Notes: generated by a model not told the origin, from the letters alone. Shown: positions 31,549 through 44,101, numbered from the stretch's first letter. The stretch is 64,000 bases of DNA from Symbiodinium natans (GCA_905221605.1 CAJNDS010000044.1:43501-107500); one strand, 5' to 3'. A program made the numbers and translations.

Positions 31549-32110
31549 ATGTTTTCACCTCGTGAACGGACCTCGTGGACTGGGCGCGCCTGTGGGCGCG
31601 GAGGGTCTTCGGGCCCGTCATGCCCCCTAGAAAAGATAGAAGAAGAAGAGAGACAGAGAGGGAGAGAGAGAGAGAGAGAGAGAGGGAGGGGGGGAGGGAG
31701 GGAGAGAGAGAGAAGGGGGGCGGAAGGAAAGTTTCACCAGAGGGCTTTTCAGCGTCCCTTCAAGCCCAGCAGAAGGACAGAGAGAGAGAGAGAGAGCCAG
31801 AATCTATGTGTGTCTGTGTGTGTGAGGTGCGATTGTTTTCATCACCTTTCTTTCTTCATCGCGTGTTTCCTGGACCCCCTTTGTGCACTCCTCAGCTCGG
31901 GAGGTGATCACTCCCCCGGAGCTCCTTTCGAAGTTTCACAGCAGCCGTGGCAGGAGAGGGGGAAAGTCTTAAACTTCTCTTTTCTCAAAACGCACTCTTC
32001 AACGATTATCTTAAAACGTTTTGTGTATGTGTTTTTGTTTGTTTTTTTCTCTCTTCCCCTCTCTCCCCCTCTCTCCCCCTCTCTCCCCCTCTCTCCCTCC
32101 CTCTCTCTCC

Positions 32111-32152
<42 letters not shown>

Positions 32153-35098
32153 TTAAGGAACCTTTCATTCTTTTTGAGAGTCTCGCTCTCACTCTCGCTC
32201 TCGCTCTCGCTCTGGCTCTCTCTCTCTCTCTCTCCCTCTCTCTCTCTCTCTTTCCTGAGAGGATCACGGGCTCCACGGCCACCTTCGGAGCGCCCTTCTA
32301 CGGGGACGTGGTGATGGGCCGCCTGGTGCGCGTCTGCAACTGTTGGAATGTTGGAGTTGCTTGGGAGAGAGAACCGCAACAAAACAAAGAAGCGAGCGAG
32401 GGAGGGAACGCAAAGCATGCACCCCCCAAACGCAAATGGGGTCACAGAAAGCTCTGGATGCTCTGCTCATAGCCGGAGTTTGCATTCGTCTCAGCAAAAA
32501 GTGTTTGCCGTGTGGCCCGTCGCCAGCAGGTGTACGGCCTCTCCAAACACAATGACGTCTATTGCAACGAGGACGATCGGGGGTTTCTTGTTGCGAGGCA
32601 CGAGCGCTTAGGTATATCACATATATATATACATATATACATATCATCTGCATCTTTGATGGGACCTCTTTCCCACACAGGATGACTACGATGTTCCGAG
32701 CCCCGAGACGTTTCAGACGGAAGGCAGCAGCTACCGCAAGGCGGAGAGTCGAGTTGTTTGAAGTCCGAAGGAGGCTTCAGAAGGAGGCAACTTCTGCTTT
32801 TGAATGGAATTTAGCGGCCAAACCCTGACGATTGAGGTGAAGCTGTTGAACATAATAATGGTGCGCCGGGGCAAGTGCTCCTTCACTACGAAGGCCAATG
32901 CTGGAGAGTGATGTGTTGCACAATGTGTTGCACAATCGTCAGTCTTTGCTTTCCCTAGGGGCATCGGGCTTCGGCGTGTTTTTTTTTGTTGGGGGCCTGT
33001 GGGTTTGGGGAATGTCGGCTGTTTGGATGTGGGACGTGCTTTGAGGCCTCAAGATGATGTGTATTGTGAAAGGCCTAAGGACGGGCATGGCCGCCCTAGC
33101 CGGCGCAGAAGCCTCTTAAGCCCAACTCTCTCAAATTGACTCTCAAATTGACTCTCTATTTTTTTGTCTGCTCCACACTCTCAGAGAAAAAGTCTCGAGG
33201 TGAAGGTGGCACAGGACAAGGGCGCCCACGCAGTGATCATCGTGGATCGCGAGGAGAGCGTTTTGGAGAGCCAAGAGCTAAAAGTCAAACAAAGGGGAGC
33301 AAAAGACGGCGGGAATCCTTCGGTTCTCAGCTCCTCTCACTTTCTCTCACTTTCTCTCACTTTCTCTCACTTTCTCTCACTTTCTCTCACTTTCTCGCAC
33401 TTTCTCGAACAGACCAAAACAACATGCTGAAAAAGGACTCGACCCTGACGGCCCAGAGCCTGTCGAATATCATCGTGGCCGACGACGGCTACGGCAGCAG
33501 TGTATACATTCCCTCGGCGGCTGGCCGAGCTTGGATTTTCACTGGCGTCGCACACGGGCGTCGCGAACGCCAAATCTCTCTGCACAGTGCAAGAATGTTG
33601 TGTGTGTGTGTGTATGTGTTTGTGTTGCTTTTCGTGTATTTCTTTTGTCTTGTGTGTCTGATACCTTGTGGTTTTCTTAAGTTGTTTTTTTTGGTGAGGT
33701 CCTGATCTCCAAAGAGGACGGCCAGGAGCTCATCAGCGCCGTCCAGTCCACGGAGGTCGAGAACCGGAGAGAGGGGGAGAACATTTGAGAGAGCAGAGAA
33801 CACATTGAAACGCCTCTAACTTCTCTCTTCCCCCGATTCTCGACCCTTGAGATTCATATCTGAACCCCCTGCATTCCTCTGATCGCTCAGTGAAGCAGGT
33901 GAAGTCGCCTGCCTGCGTGTTGTTACAAAAGCAGTCCTTCCGACAACCCAAGTAAGGCCTTAGCGCAAGAACGTGAAGAAAACAAGCGTTGGAACTTTCA
34001 AAACTAGACCTTTTTGCGTCAAACTCAGATATTGTTGCATACGTGCGATGGGGTTCTTATTCCTGTATTGAGATGCGGTGTTTCTTTTGATCGCTCAGTC
34101 GGCAAAGCGGGGATAAGTCAATGGTGCTAGCTTGAGTTTCCTCATGCCAATTCTTTTGCATAGGCAAGCTTTTCTTTCTTTAGTACTCTCAAAAGAAGCA
34201 AGAAGTCCTCCAGTAGAAAATCCTCTATTTCACCCTCTTGCTACGCAAGTTTTTGTGAAAAGTGCTTCCGCCACGATTGCAGCCTCCCGGCACAACAGGA
34301 ATGAACATAATCAAGCGCCCCCAGACACCACAAGAGCAAGAGCAACATGCCTCTGCCGCGACAACAGCCAATGACCATCTCGGAATCATCTCGACATCGG
34401 GATGTCGCCAGGTCGTGATCGAGTTGGCGTGGAACTTGCCAACCGATCATGTGGTCACCATGGACATGTGGATGAGCTCGGGCTCCAGCCAGTCCATGCA
34501 ATTCCTCAAGGACTCATTCGCGAGAGAGTTCAACAGGAAGAGAGAGAGAGGGAGAGAGAGAGAGAGAGAGAGAGCGGGAGAACAAGAGGCAACGATAGAG
34601 AACACGGTCCTTTTGCTCGCGCCACTGCCCGGTGTGTAGGAGTTTGCCCCGAAGCGGCGGGTCCTGAACGAGGTCATGATCTTCAACCCTCATTACGTGC
34701 GGACCCCCAAACGTGTGCTCTGTTGCGTGGCAATGAGACACTGGAGTCTCCAACGGAGTCTGCAACTTGAGAGCGAATCTCGAGCGACACTTGGAACACC
34801 GATTTGTATGAAACGAATCCGATAGAGACCCCTCTTGAGTCAAGCGCGGGCCGTACCAGAACAAGCGATCCGAGTCCTGCACAGAGTTGGCCAAAGAGCT
34901 GAGTCAGCAAAACGAGACCGAGTAAGACAGCGGGCTGGTTTAGGGTTTTTAAGGTTTCGGGTGTTTAGGGTTTTGGGGTTTACGATTCGTTAGGTGTAGA
35001 GTGTCTATTTAGGGAGTGTTAAGGTGGTTTGGGGCTTTAGGGTTTGTTGGGAGCAGCTTACGGTTTTTTAAATGTTATAAGGTATTGTGTTGTTTTTT

Positions 35099-35129
<31 letters not shown>

Positions 35130-38100
35130 GGCAGGGTTTCCAGGGTTTTAGGTTTTCTAGGGCTTTTGGGGACTTTAGGGTTTGAAGAGCTTTTCGGGGT
35201 TTAGGGATTTTGGGTTTCTGGTAAAAGGGGTTCGTGTTGTTAAGGTTTGTTCGTTCTGAGGGTTTGGGGTTTGAGGGTTTAGGGTTTTCAGAGGAACTCG
35301 GACGAGGCCACGAGCAGTAAGTGAGCGGGCGGGGGTGGCTACGGAGCAAATAAAGGAAACGCGCCCCTGCGGCCGTGGAGTCAACCCGCAGCTTCAACAA
35401 TCGTTTTGAGTTGGTTGAGATCCCGGAGTTGGGGCTTCTCTAGCCCTCTCCTACATAGTTGTCCCTTTAGTCTGCCATCCCCTCCTAAGCCCTCTAAGCC
35501 CCGTAATGTTCGTCCACTTGTGGTTAGACCCACTAAGCCCCTTAAGCGTGCACCACCGTATCATATTAAAAATCGGACAATGCGGCAAAATGTTGAAAAA
35601 TGCGGTAACATGTTGAATTTACAGGTTCATTAGATAATATTGGTGAACATATGACATGTTGAAAAAGATCTGTATTGTCATGTAAGAAGTAAAATAGAAT
35701 ATATAAATAGAGGTATATATACCAAGGATTACATTAGATTTTTTGGTTTTGTTTCAAGTGTTTTAATCAGTCTCTGAAACTCCTGGCTCCCGAGGACCAT
35801 TAAGGCACTTGAAACACTTGAAATACTTGAAGCATTTACTTTCCTTGCGTGGAGGGATATTCAAGTGTTTTGTGAAAGCTTGAGTCACTTGAACACTTAT
35901 CTCCGGAGACAACTGTTTTAAGTGTTTCAAGCGTTTCAAGTGTTTCAGGTGTTTTAATGGATTGGGGAATTCCCAGAAGTTTGCCCCAGCCCATTAAACC
36001 AGTTGAAAACACTTGAAAACACTTGAAAACACTTGAAAGGCTTGAAACGCTTGAAACACTCTCTCCCCGGAGAAAAGTGTTTCAAGTGTTTCAAGTGCTT
36101 CAAATCACTTGAGACGAAATGCCAGAACGGAACGGATCTCTGCAGAGAAATGCGTTCCAGCGTTTCAAGCTGTTCAAGTGTTTCAAGTGTTCAGGTGTTT
36201 TAACGGGATGGGGAACGTCACTCGGAATTCCAGAACTTGAAATTTGCGCGCTTACGCTTCTCAAGTGTTTCAAGTGTTTTTGACTGTTTTACTGGGTTGG
36301 GGAAAATCCTGAAAAATATCAATTCTTGAGATTGGGTTCCGAAATTTTGCCAGAGAGACAAACCTCAAAGGCAAAGAGCATCAAGCATGCAACAATTGCA
36401 ACAGTTGCAGCAATTCCCATCGCCTCTGAAGGGGAGTCTGAGGCTGTCTTCTCCATGGACACCAATGACCCAGCGTGCAGCTCAGTGATTTTGTGGTGTG
36501 TGCGAGTCTTCTGTGCAGTTCTGGCGTGCAGTTTCCCTTCACTCAGGCAGTGTACTCCGGGGTCTGCTTGGATAGTGCAGGAAGCAAGGGCGAGTTCTGT
36601 GCGGAGGAGATCCGACACCCCGATCTGGAATGAAGTACTTGAAGTACCCCTCAATACATTGCCCAGCCCATGTCCTCGGCGATTTCGCCAAGATGTCGTC
36701 AAGCCAAGCCAGCGAGAGGCCCAACACCAACATCCTTGCGCCCTCAGAAAGTCGTATTGGTAGGCTTGAGGCAGGTTTTAATGGAGGGTTCTCGAGCTGT
36801 TTCGTTTTGAGCGCTCCTCTTTTCCGCATCAGCGGCTCAGTAGGGAAATTGAAAAACCGAGAAGAGATAAAGGCGAAATGGAGGGTTCCGGAGCGCAGGG
36901 GCAAGGTTATTCGGGCCAGGAAGGAGCTGATTGCTGTTTTTTTTTGGTTAGAGGTTTGTTAGGGCGGGAGCTTGTATCATAGTGCTTCGTTATTCCCAAA
37001 GCCACACACACACACCAAGTTGCTATCAGCGTCCAAGCACGAACCCTACATGCCTGCAACGACGCATCGTGTTCCATTAGATGGACAAACAGCATTTCAT
37101 GTGGAGGGGAAGAAGTCACATTCTTTCATGTCAGAAATGGCCCCCCCAACCAACCACAACAGCACCAAGAGGGTGAGAGAGCGAGAGAGGGAAGAGAGGG
37201 AAGAGAGAGAATCAACAGCCAGAAGCACCAAGAGCCCCAAGTGCCCCAAGAGCCCCAAGAGAACACGAGGGTTGACACTTCAGACCTGCTGCAGTGTGTG
37301 ACTTTTGTGGAGTGGTGGGAGGATCCAGATGGTGCGGGGGATGTGACGGGCAAGGAGGACGCGCTTTCAAGTTTATAAGTGTGCCACATTTTTCCGTTCT
37401 TTCCCGTCTTAGGCAAGTTCGGGCATGCTCTTTTCTGAGCACTCACCTTTGCTGCCTCTGGAGTGCCCAATGACTAGGTCCTTGAGGAGGATGTGCGGCA
37501 GCTGTGCATTCACGAAGCCAAGAAGGCAGCTACGAAAGTCCGTGTCAGTTCTTCTTCATTTGTTGCCTCTGCCTTGGCTGAGTGCAGGTCGCCAGGACAG
37601 CATTCCAGACTTTGATGACTTGTTGTTGTGACACGCTCCGGTGGCTTCCGGCGTACGGTGTTTGGGGTGTTTGGGTGGTTTTTCCTGGTTTCGAGCCGCG
37701 GGTTTTTATGCGTTCGAGGCGCGCGCTTTGGGCGGTGCGAACTTGCGAACCCCTTTGCATTTGCCCATGGTCTTGAGGCTTAGGTTAGCAGGAGCGTTGG
37801 GACTCCACCAAGCATAGCTAGAGTCTAGAGGACACAGAAGGAAAACAGCACGAGCAAATCACCTCTTTACTTGTCATATGCCAATTGACAATTTGGTTGT
37901 CTGCACTCCGCAGGACGAGCATGGAGGTCAGCAGAGGTGGTCAGATCGTCGAGCGGCTCGGCTCGATCAGAATGGAATCATTGAAGAGAGTAGGAATAGA
38001 ATGGAATAGAGTCAGGTTGAAAGAAAGGTACTTTGCGGGTTGTGTGGGCCTCGCTGTGAGATTGCAAGACTAAGGTATGCAAAGGAGTACTGGGACTACA

Positions 38101-41100
38101 TGGAGAAGTATCCGGTCAGGCAAGAGAATTGACAGAGCCACAGATCCCACGCACGTCGTGCACGTCGCTTTGAGCTGCGAGGTGCCCCGTGGATGGCACT
38201 GGGGCCAAGAAGTTCGGCCAGGAGTGCTCCATCGCGGTCATGAAGGAGGCGAGGAGACGGCAGAGATGTGGAAAACGTCGAAAGCACGCACATCCTCCCC
38301 CCGTGCTTTCTTCTGAGGTCGGCGTCGACCCGGATGAGATCATCCAGTGCGCGATGACGACCAAGGTGGAGTCTCCCCGGCCAGTTCTTCGAAGGTTCGA
38401 GATACAGCTGAGAGCGAAGAAAAGAGAGAGAGAACAGAGAGAACAGCAAAAGGGGCAAAAGGGGCAAAAGGCAAAACACAACTCTTTTCTCTCCAATATC
38501 GGAAAGAGCGCGAGAGCCCAAGATGGCCATACTCTGTGGATGTTGCCAGGAAGTTGAGGCAACAGCTCCGAGACACGGCCGGGTACTGTGTGCTGCGATC
38601 TGCTGAGATGATCTGAGGTGTGTTTGCGGTTTTCGTCTCGATACATGAAGAGGAATTGCATGCTGAGAGCATACTGTCATCCGCTGTAAAAGTAAGCCTG
38701 AAGTCCTCAAAACACAAGCATCACCTCACCGCGTCCGAGTTCGGCTCCACGCATCGCACGATGCGGCGCACGACGTTGCGGTCCATGTCCAGCGCACCCA
38801 CAGCGCACACTCAGCCTCCGTTCTGACCCAGAATTCAACGTTTTGCTTTCGGCTCGCCTCTCCTTTGTGCTTCGCTTTGGTTGTCTTGGCTCGTCTGTGT
38901 CTTATATGACTTTCTACTTTGCGTCTACTCATGCGCGAGCAGCTGCGAAAAATCACTCACGAACCCTCATGGAAGTACTTTCCGGCCGCTGTATCTTCTA
39001 CGCAAGTCAGGCATTGACATGCCCCCAAACTAATTCCTAGCACGCAAGCACTCAAACCCACAAACCCTGAACATCCTTGGCTCCCAAAGACCTCAAGCCC
39101 GACTAGCACAGACCTTCCCAGATCGCCCCAGCCAAGGGTCAGGAAACCTCGTTTCGAAGCGTGAAGCTGCGACGCTCTTTTTGTATTGGTTAATGATGGT
39201 TAATGGCAGGAAAGCGTTGATCAATTCTGATATGCGACAAGCTTTAAGTTGCGTTTGAGAGAATGCAGTTGGCCCCGGCTTCTCATTAATCTTAAGGCCT
39301 TGCTGAAGCCTTGTGCCCCATACTGTACGCATAATCCGCTCTCTTATTTCCATTTTTGTATTTGTCCATGAGGTAGAGCGGGGAAGCTTTTTGTATGTTT
39401 CACGTTTGTTAGTTCATGACACAACTTCTTTTATGTTAACAAGAGGTACGATAATTGTAAACGCTTGCACGCGCCGCCTCGGCGGCCGGGCTGGCCCAAC
39501 GCGGGGGTGCAGCGCCCGCATCGCAAATTAGGAACGCCAAGTCCTATGTCATTTGGTGCAGCATCACGCACGTCATGAGTTCAGGAGTAGGGGTTTGCAG
39601 GGTCCGTGGGACCGTTTCAACAGTGGGGGGGGGGTCCCAGCAGGTCGCAAAAGAAGCCGAGGCGAACTTTCGGTACTCTCAACAAGACGCTAAGACGCTG
39701 GGAAGATCTGGGAAGAAGTCGTTTGATTTCTTTCGGTTCTTAAAGCTTAAAGTCCCCTCGTCTGTGCAGCCTTCCGCGTCGTGTAGTCTCGCGTGTCGCC
39801 CTCAGAAGTAAGCGTTGGCGGGCTTCGGGCCTCTCTTAGTCTCTTGGAGCGTTTTCTTTCGTTCACGCCGCCCTCAGCAGCAGGAGCAGGTCAGTTTGAG
39901 GACAGCTGCTTCTGTTCGTACGCGTTTCAATAAAGTAAATGGGCAGGAGAGAAATACAATGTCAATATGAAACGCGGCTTATTCGTGTTACTAACTGCCG
40001 ATCTCATATTGACATGTCTTGGGCAGGATGCGTCATAGCACGTAAACTGCTTACACAGCAGACATCGAACGAGCAGCTCGTAAACAGCGCGCCCCACAGT
40101 GCCCCGGACTTAACACAACTTCTCTGTAGGGCTTCAAAGTGGAAAATCCCAACATCAAACATCAACCCCTGAAAACCCCGCCACCGCACCACAACCGGGG
40201 GATGTTTCTTCCATGATTGGAGACCATCCTTTCGCAGGGGCCCCTTGGACCCAGCCATATGGCGAAGCAGAAAGTAGGCGCGCCAGTCTTCGCAAAAGGC
40301 ATATGACCATTGTGTGCTTTCCCCAGAGGCAGAAATTCAAAAGAAGACATCTCTCTGAAGCAGTTGACATGTTCACGTTTCATTTGATCACTTGAAAATC
40401 TTCGCTGCCACTGTGAAGGAGATGCTGTTTCGCTTGAGACTCTTCCTGCTTCCATGAATGCGGTTGAATGCACGCCTTTTGCTTCAGTAGCTGTGATTGT
40501 AGACATGCCGTTTTACATGAGCTACCGAAAAGGGCGAGCCGACTTCTGGCCATGCACCATTCTTGGGGTTTCCATATTCGCGCCTGGTTGGAGATAAAGG
40601 ATCTGTTGCAGGTGCTTGTCGGTCCAGTCCTATTGCTCGTTCATCCCCCCAAAAGACTCTAATCCTTAGTATAGGAACCTGGCCCAGATGTTGGAAGCCC
40701 TCATATGCTTCTGGAGCAGTGCTGCATTGACCTGTCGGGGAAAGCGCGAAACCGAGAGGTGACGTGCTCTTCCCATGGTCTTTTGGACCACGAGAAACAC
40801 AAACAGTTGTGTGCACCGGAAAGCTTGAAGCCACAACAGTCACAATCCTCACTTTGTCACCTTCCACTCACGAAAGTGCGAAAAGTGCTAGAACCTATCC
40901 GAACCAGCCGATGAGACTCGGTACTGGCAGCATGCGACGCCAAGCATGCGCACTGACAATTCACATCTTGGCTCAGAAATCTGAGTGCTTTTGGCTTCCC
41001 TCATCCGACAACATTCACAGCTTTAGACAAGTCATATGGGAACCAGGCTTGGTCGGACCAAGCGATCCGGGTGAACGGCTGGCGCTTCAAGGGCATCGTC

Positions 41101-42157
41101 ACAGCCGACCTCGTCGTCCGTGCGGTGTGTTCTGGATTCATCCACCAGCTACCCGGCTTCTAGTTGCATTTGCCTTGATCTGCTCGAAGACATGTGGTGA
41201 CGATGTGTATGATTTGTTCTTCTTTGTTTTCATTTCGCTCAGCATTTTTGTTACAGGCCCTCGGAATGCGCTCAGCTCATAGAGAAGCGGGACGTTTTCC
41301 GGCCTTACGTTGTTGCCCCCAGTGCGGCGTGGATGCATACAGCGAGAACAGAGCCGCAAGGGAGAAGGGCAGAAGAGATCAGTGAGAGGAACAGGGGTAG
41401 GGCTTAGGGAGCAGAGGAAGAGAAGCACATAGAAGCACTTTCGAGCTGCCCCTGTGAGAAATTCAGCCGATGTGGAGTGAAATATTTCAATGCCAAACAG
41501 CACGAGAGCAGATTGAAATCTCGAGAGGGCTGCAGAGGCTTCAGAGGGGTCGCCCACAGCACGCAAGTAACACAGTGAATCGCAAGCGCAGAGCGGGTTG
41601 CCGGCTTCAGAACAGTTGCTCCGCAAGATGTTGAAAAAAAACTGTTGAAAAAAGCTGTTGATAAGACTGCTGAAGAAGATGTTCTGCTCACACAAAACAC
41701 TTCAGGGCGGGGTGAGCTTCGGAGAGCTCCTCGCCTGGCTCCTGGCCACGGTAGCCTTGGGCTTCGCCGCTGGTCTCAAGGAGTCCCCTTTCTGCCCACT
41801 TCTTCTACTTCTTCTTCTACTTCTGCTGCACTTCATCTATTTTTGTTTGCCGAGGTCTGCATGTTGATGTACAAGCCAGATCCCCGGAGATCCCGGTAGA
41901 GCGCCCATTCCTCCCCTTCATCTCCCTTTCCTCTCCCTCGAGGCGGTATCTGAAGAAGGAGATGCGCACCACCCTCAGAGAGGAGGCCGGGAGAAGACTG
42001 AAGAAGCCGTCTGTGGCGCACTTGCGTGCGCAGTGTGTTTGCACGTGTGCATGATGATACATGATACATCTGTAGTGAGAATGCAGAGTTCACTACACAG
42101 GTCATGCTGGAGGTGCAGGCCCAGATGGGGGAGTATGCTCAGCTCCGGGGCGCATGA
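28849..42157 (+). CDS. PA-domain vacuolar-sorting-receptor-like type I membrane protein, 23 exons
   Basis: Likely a cargo receptor of the Golgi/endosome route. Exons in phase: 28849-28911 (signal peptide [18 protein letters not shown]), 31904-31953, 32262-32325 ([12 protein letters not shown]), 32530-32571, 32681-32752, 32838-32894 ([12 protein letters not shown]), 33200-33259 ([10 protein letters not shown]), 33436-33516 (IIVADDGYG), 33699-33755 (VLISKEDG), 34412-34510 ([11 protein letters not shown]), 34640-34696, 36547-36606, 37322-37354 ([11 protein letters not shown]), 37478-37525 ([13 protein letters not shown]), about 38085-38119, 38182-38248, 38318 to about 38365, about 38554-38577, 41047-41147 ([11 protein letters not shown]), 41257-41323, 41706-41782 (membrane span), 41943-41985 and 42101-42157 (stop). 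The protein is about 450 residues: signal peptide, PA domain (exons 3-9), Cys-rich luminal part, one membrane span, and a basic tail ending ...GEYAQLRGA with a YxxL-type adaptor signal (YAQL). Joins around exons 14-15 and 17-18 are the least certain. Plant receptors add EGF repeats, absent here. Confidence 0.85.
29380..29595 (+). repeat. Purine-rich satellites in intron 1 of the receptor gene
   Basis: A 12-mer GCGAGAGCGCGAGCAC-like unit (about 29410-29455) is followed by (GGGAAA)n, seven copies (about 29478-29524), and a (GA)n stretch. Purines on the coding strand are the opposite of the pyrimidine tracts seen near most acceptors here. Confidence 0.85.
29880..30720 (+). other. GC-rich island inside intron 1, possible transposon remnant
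   Basis: Within the 2992 bp intron the composition changes to GC-rich, non-repetitive sequence with frames open on both strands for about 100 codons (for example [20 protein letters not shown] on + about 30300-30365). No domain is recognisable and no terminal repeats were found. Confidence 0.3.
31235..31256. repeat. Perfect 10-bp-arm hairpin
   Basis: AAGGCACGGT-AA-ACCGTGCCTT is an uninterrupted palindrome with a 2-base loop, located in intron 1 just before a long tetranucleotide array. Confidence 0.8.
31298..31548 (+). repeat. Compound satellite (GGAA)n-(GATGAGAG)n-(AGAATGAG)n-(GA)n in intron 1
   Basis: (GGAA) about nine copies, then GATGAGAG units, about 15 units of AGAATGAG, and (GA)n to 31541. 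The graded units suggest stepwise slippage from one ancestral array. Confidence 0.9.
32045..32255 (+). repeat. (CT)n tracts before exon 3 of the receptor gene
   Basis: Long CT and CCCTCTCT runs fill most of intron 2 and end at the acceptor 32261, an extreme polypyrimidine tract. Confidence 0.9.
33335..33405 (+). repeat. TTTCTCTCAC decamer array before exon 8
   Basis: About seven copies of the 10-mer TTTCTCTCAC lie in intron 7, ending about 30 bp before the exon 8 acceptor. Confidence 0.9.
34936..35300 (+). repeat. Degenerate TTTAGGG-like array with T16/G23 homopolymers in intron 11
   Basis: Dozens of GGTTTAGGGTTT-like pieces with substitutions run through this stretch, interrupted by T16 (35093-35108) directly followed by G23 (35109-35131). 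It resembles eroded telomeric repeats with the G-rich strand on +. Confidence 0.65.
35750..36290. repeat. Nested direct and inverted CACTTGAAA / TTTCAAGTG repeats in intron 11
   Basis: The 9-mer CACTTGAAA and its reverse complement TTTCAAGTG occur more than 15 times in about 540 bp, in blocks of alternating orientation. A larger unit, GTGTTTTAATGG(A)TTGGGGAA, occurs near 35950, 36195 and 36284, and its reverse complement (CCCCAGCCCATTAAA) near 35986. The RNA could fold into long hairpins. Confidence 0.75.
39450..39890 (+). repeat. Dispersed repeat family, fuller copy, in intron 18 of the receptor gene
   Basis: Order of landmarks: ATAATTGTAAACGCTTGC (39450-39468), CGCCTCGGC (39475-39483), GGGTTTGCAGGGTCC and GGGGTCCCAGCAGG in the middle, GCCGAGGCGAA (39656-39666), then TCGCCCTCAGAAG near 39796 and CCGCCCTCAGCAG near 39868. 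CGCCTCGGC and GCCGAGGCG are exact reverse complements. The copy at 49493-49893 shares the first four landmarks. Confidence 0.65.
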
Positions 42158-44101
42158 AAGGGAGGGCCGTCTGGCGCCATGACGCCCCGCCCTCGCTTGA
42201 GGAGACTCAAAGGCACTGGCATACTATAGAAATCGAAAAGAAGCGCCCCAGAAAGCAGCTCTCTACACGTTCACGTGGAGTTTTCGGTGAGTTTTCTCCT
42301 TTGTGTCTCTCCGCGTCGCTGCGCTTGAAAAAGAAGAAGCGCCCATGGCCGTGGCTACGCCACAGGCCGCGAGCAAGTTGGCGGTCTCACCTTACAGTCT
42401 ACGGGAACGACCCGTCACCGGAACTCCTCGAAAGGAAAAGCCATGAAAAGCCCTCTCAAATTGAGAAGAGCGCCTTCGCAGTCTTCGCGTCTTCGCATCT
42501 TCGCAGTCTTCGCAGTCTTCGCAGTCTTCGCAGTCTGCAAGGCTTTGCTGCCAGTGCTGCCATGTCGAGCTATGTAGGTATGGAGTGCATAGGAGGTTGG
42601 ATAGCTTAGGTTGGGTGAGCAGAGCTGGTAGCCATAGTCCACAGAAGAGATAGGTTTTAAATGCGGGGAGCAGGCTGGACACTAGGCAAAAGCAGGAAGG
42701 GAAACGACTTCTCTCTCTTCTGTCGCTTAGCTCCTCTCTCGTTCTCGTTACATTCTTTCTCAATGCGCAATGGAGAGCGCGGCGTCTCGCGCGACGAGAA
42801 CGATGAGAACGAGGAGCGGAGCTGAGAGGGAGCATGCTCAATCCTCGAACAGAGAGGGAGGGAGAGTGAGTTTTGAAAGAGAGGGGCTCGTGCTTTGTGC
42901 AAAAAGAAATTGAAATTATGGCGTTTTCCTCTTGGGGGGCTTGTCTTTTCGTTTCTTGTAAGATCCCCCCCGACCGGAAGCTCGCAGCTAGCGGCTATTA
43001 AGCCTTACTAAGCCAAGGTGATTCGAGACCCCCAGTTATTTTGTTAGCTCCTTTGGAGAACATGTCTTACGACTCGCCCATGCCTCCGTGTGAAAGGAGC
43101 TGAAGAGTGGCACCAGGCCGCGCAAGTCGCCTTCGCGGCTCCGAGCCGGAGTGCTAGGCCCGGGCTGCTCAGTGTTGGGCTTCATCGAAGGTCGGCCGAA
43201 AACGATCAAAGTCCAGGCCTCAGTCTAGACATGCTGGTAGCTTCGTCGTTCTACACGCAACCCCGGAAGTTAAACAAGTTTTTCGTTCAAGTCGATGCCT
43301 GACTCCGTATGACGGCCTACTTTGTAGTGAAAAGACACCTTCACAGGGCAAAGTCGAGGAAGGTGAACGAGAAAAGCAGAAGCGCACTCTTTTACGGGCT
43401 TGTTGGCCAATTGCCTCCTCAGCTGCGGAGGCCGGCTCAGCTCCGGATCCAACATATCTTTCTCGTTGAATTGGTTTGGATCTGGTGCTTTTGGGAACAT
43501 ATGTTTCTCAGCTGCCCTAAGCCTGTGAGCCGATAGAGCTTGCAGTCTCCAAGAGTGGTTCAGTCTGGTTCTGCGCCGCCCTCAGAACGGAAGTAAGGGA
43601 ACGTGGAAGGGGAGGCGCAGGCGGAAATGGCCAGAAGAGGAAGCTACATCCGAGGCGGAATTCCGGGAGAAATGCAGCCATAATTCACAGTCAGCAGTTC
43701 GGGGCCGACCGGTGCTATCGTCAGTGTTTTCTTCCTTTTTGTAGTCATTTTGCTGTCTTAATGTTTTTTCTTCCTTGAACGGAACGACGTGAAATTGTGG
43801 AAACTATCTCCGTTTAAGTCTCCTTGCACACTGACCCCACTGACCCGTTTGACCGGTACTGCTTGTGAGCCCTAAGCCCGTGTTGTTCTGCGAACCGATT
43901 CTGCAGTTGTCCTATATTATAATATGGCCTTGCTAAGATCGCATGGCGCTGACATGTGGTGTTCACATGTCTCACGCCTTCCAAGGCCTTAGTCGTCGCA
44001 TGTCATTCCTGCCCTCGCCATTGCAGCTGGTGCCCGTTCTGCATTGGCTCCTGTTTCTTCTCTGCAGTGTCTCTGTAGTCTCTGTCGTCTCTGTGTGCCA
44101 G
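42158..44101 (+). other. Downstream flank of the receptor gene; possible start exon of the next gene
   Basis: An ATG at 42345 opens a frame MAVATPQAASKLA with a GT donor (AGCAA|GTTGGC, about 42384); it could be the first exon of the carrier-like gene but no intermediate exon was found. A CTTCGCAGT 9-mer array lies at about 42478-42541, and a copy of the short dispersed motif GTCTGG..CTGCGCCGCCCTCAGAA at 43555-43593. Confidence 0.35.

Noticed and set aside
31549-32472. A 307-codon + strand frame around receptor exons 2-3
   Set aside because: Mostly GA/CT microsatellite translation; it includes part of the exon 3 sequence, but exon 2 is read in the wrong frame.
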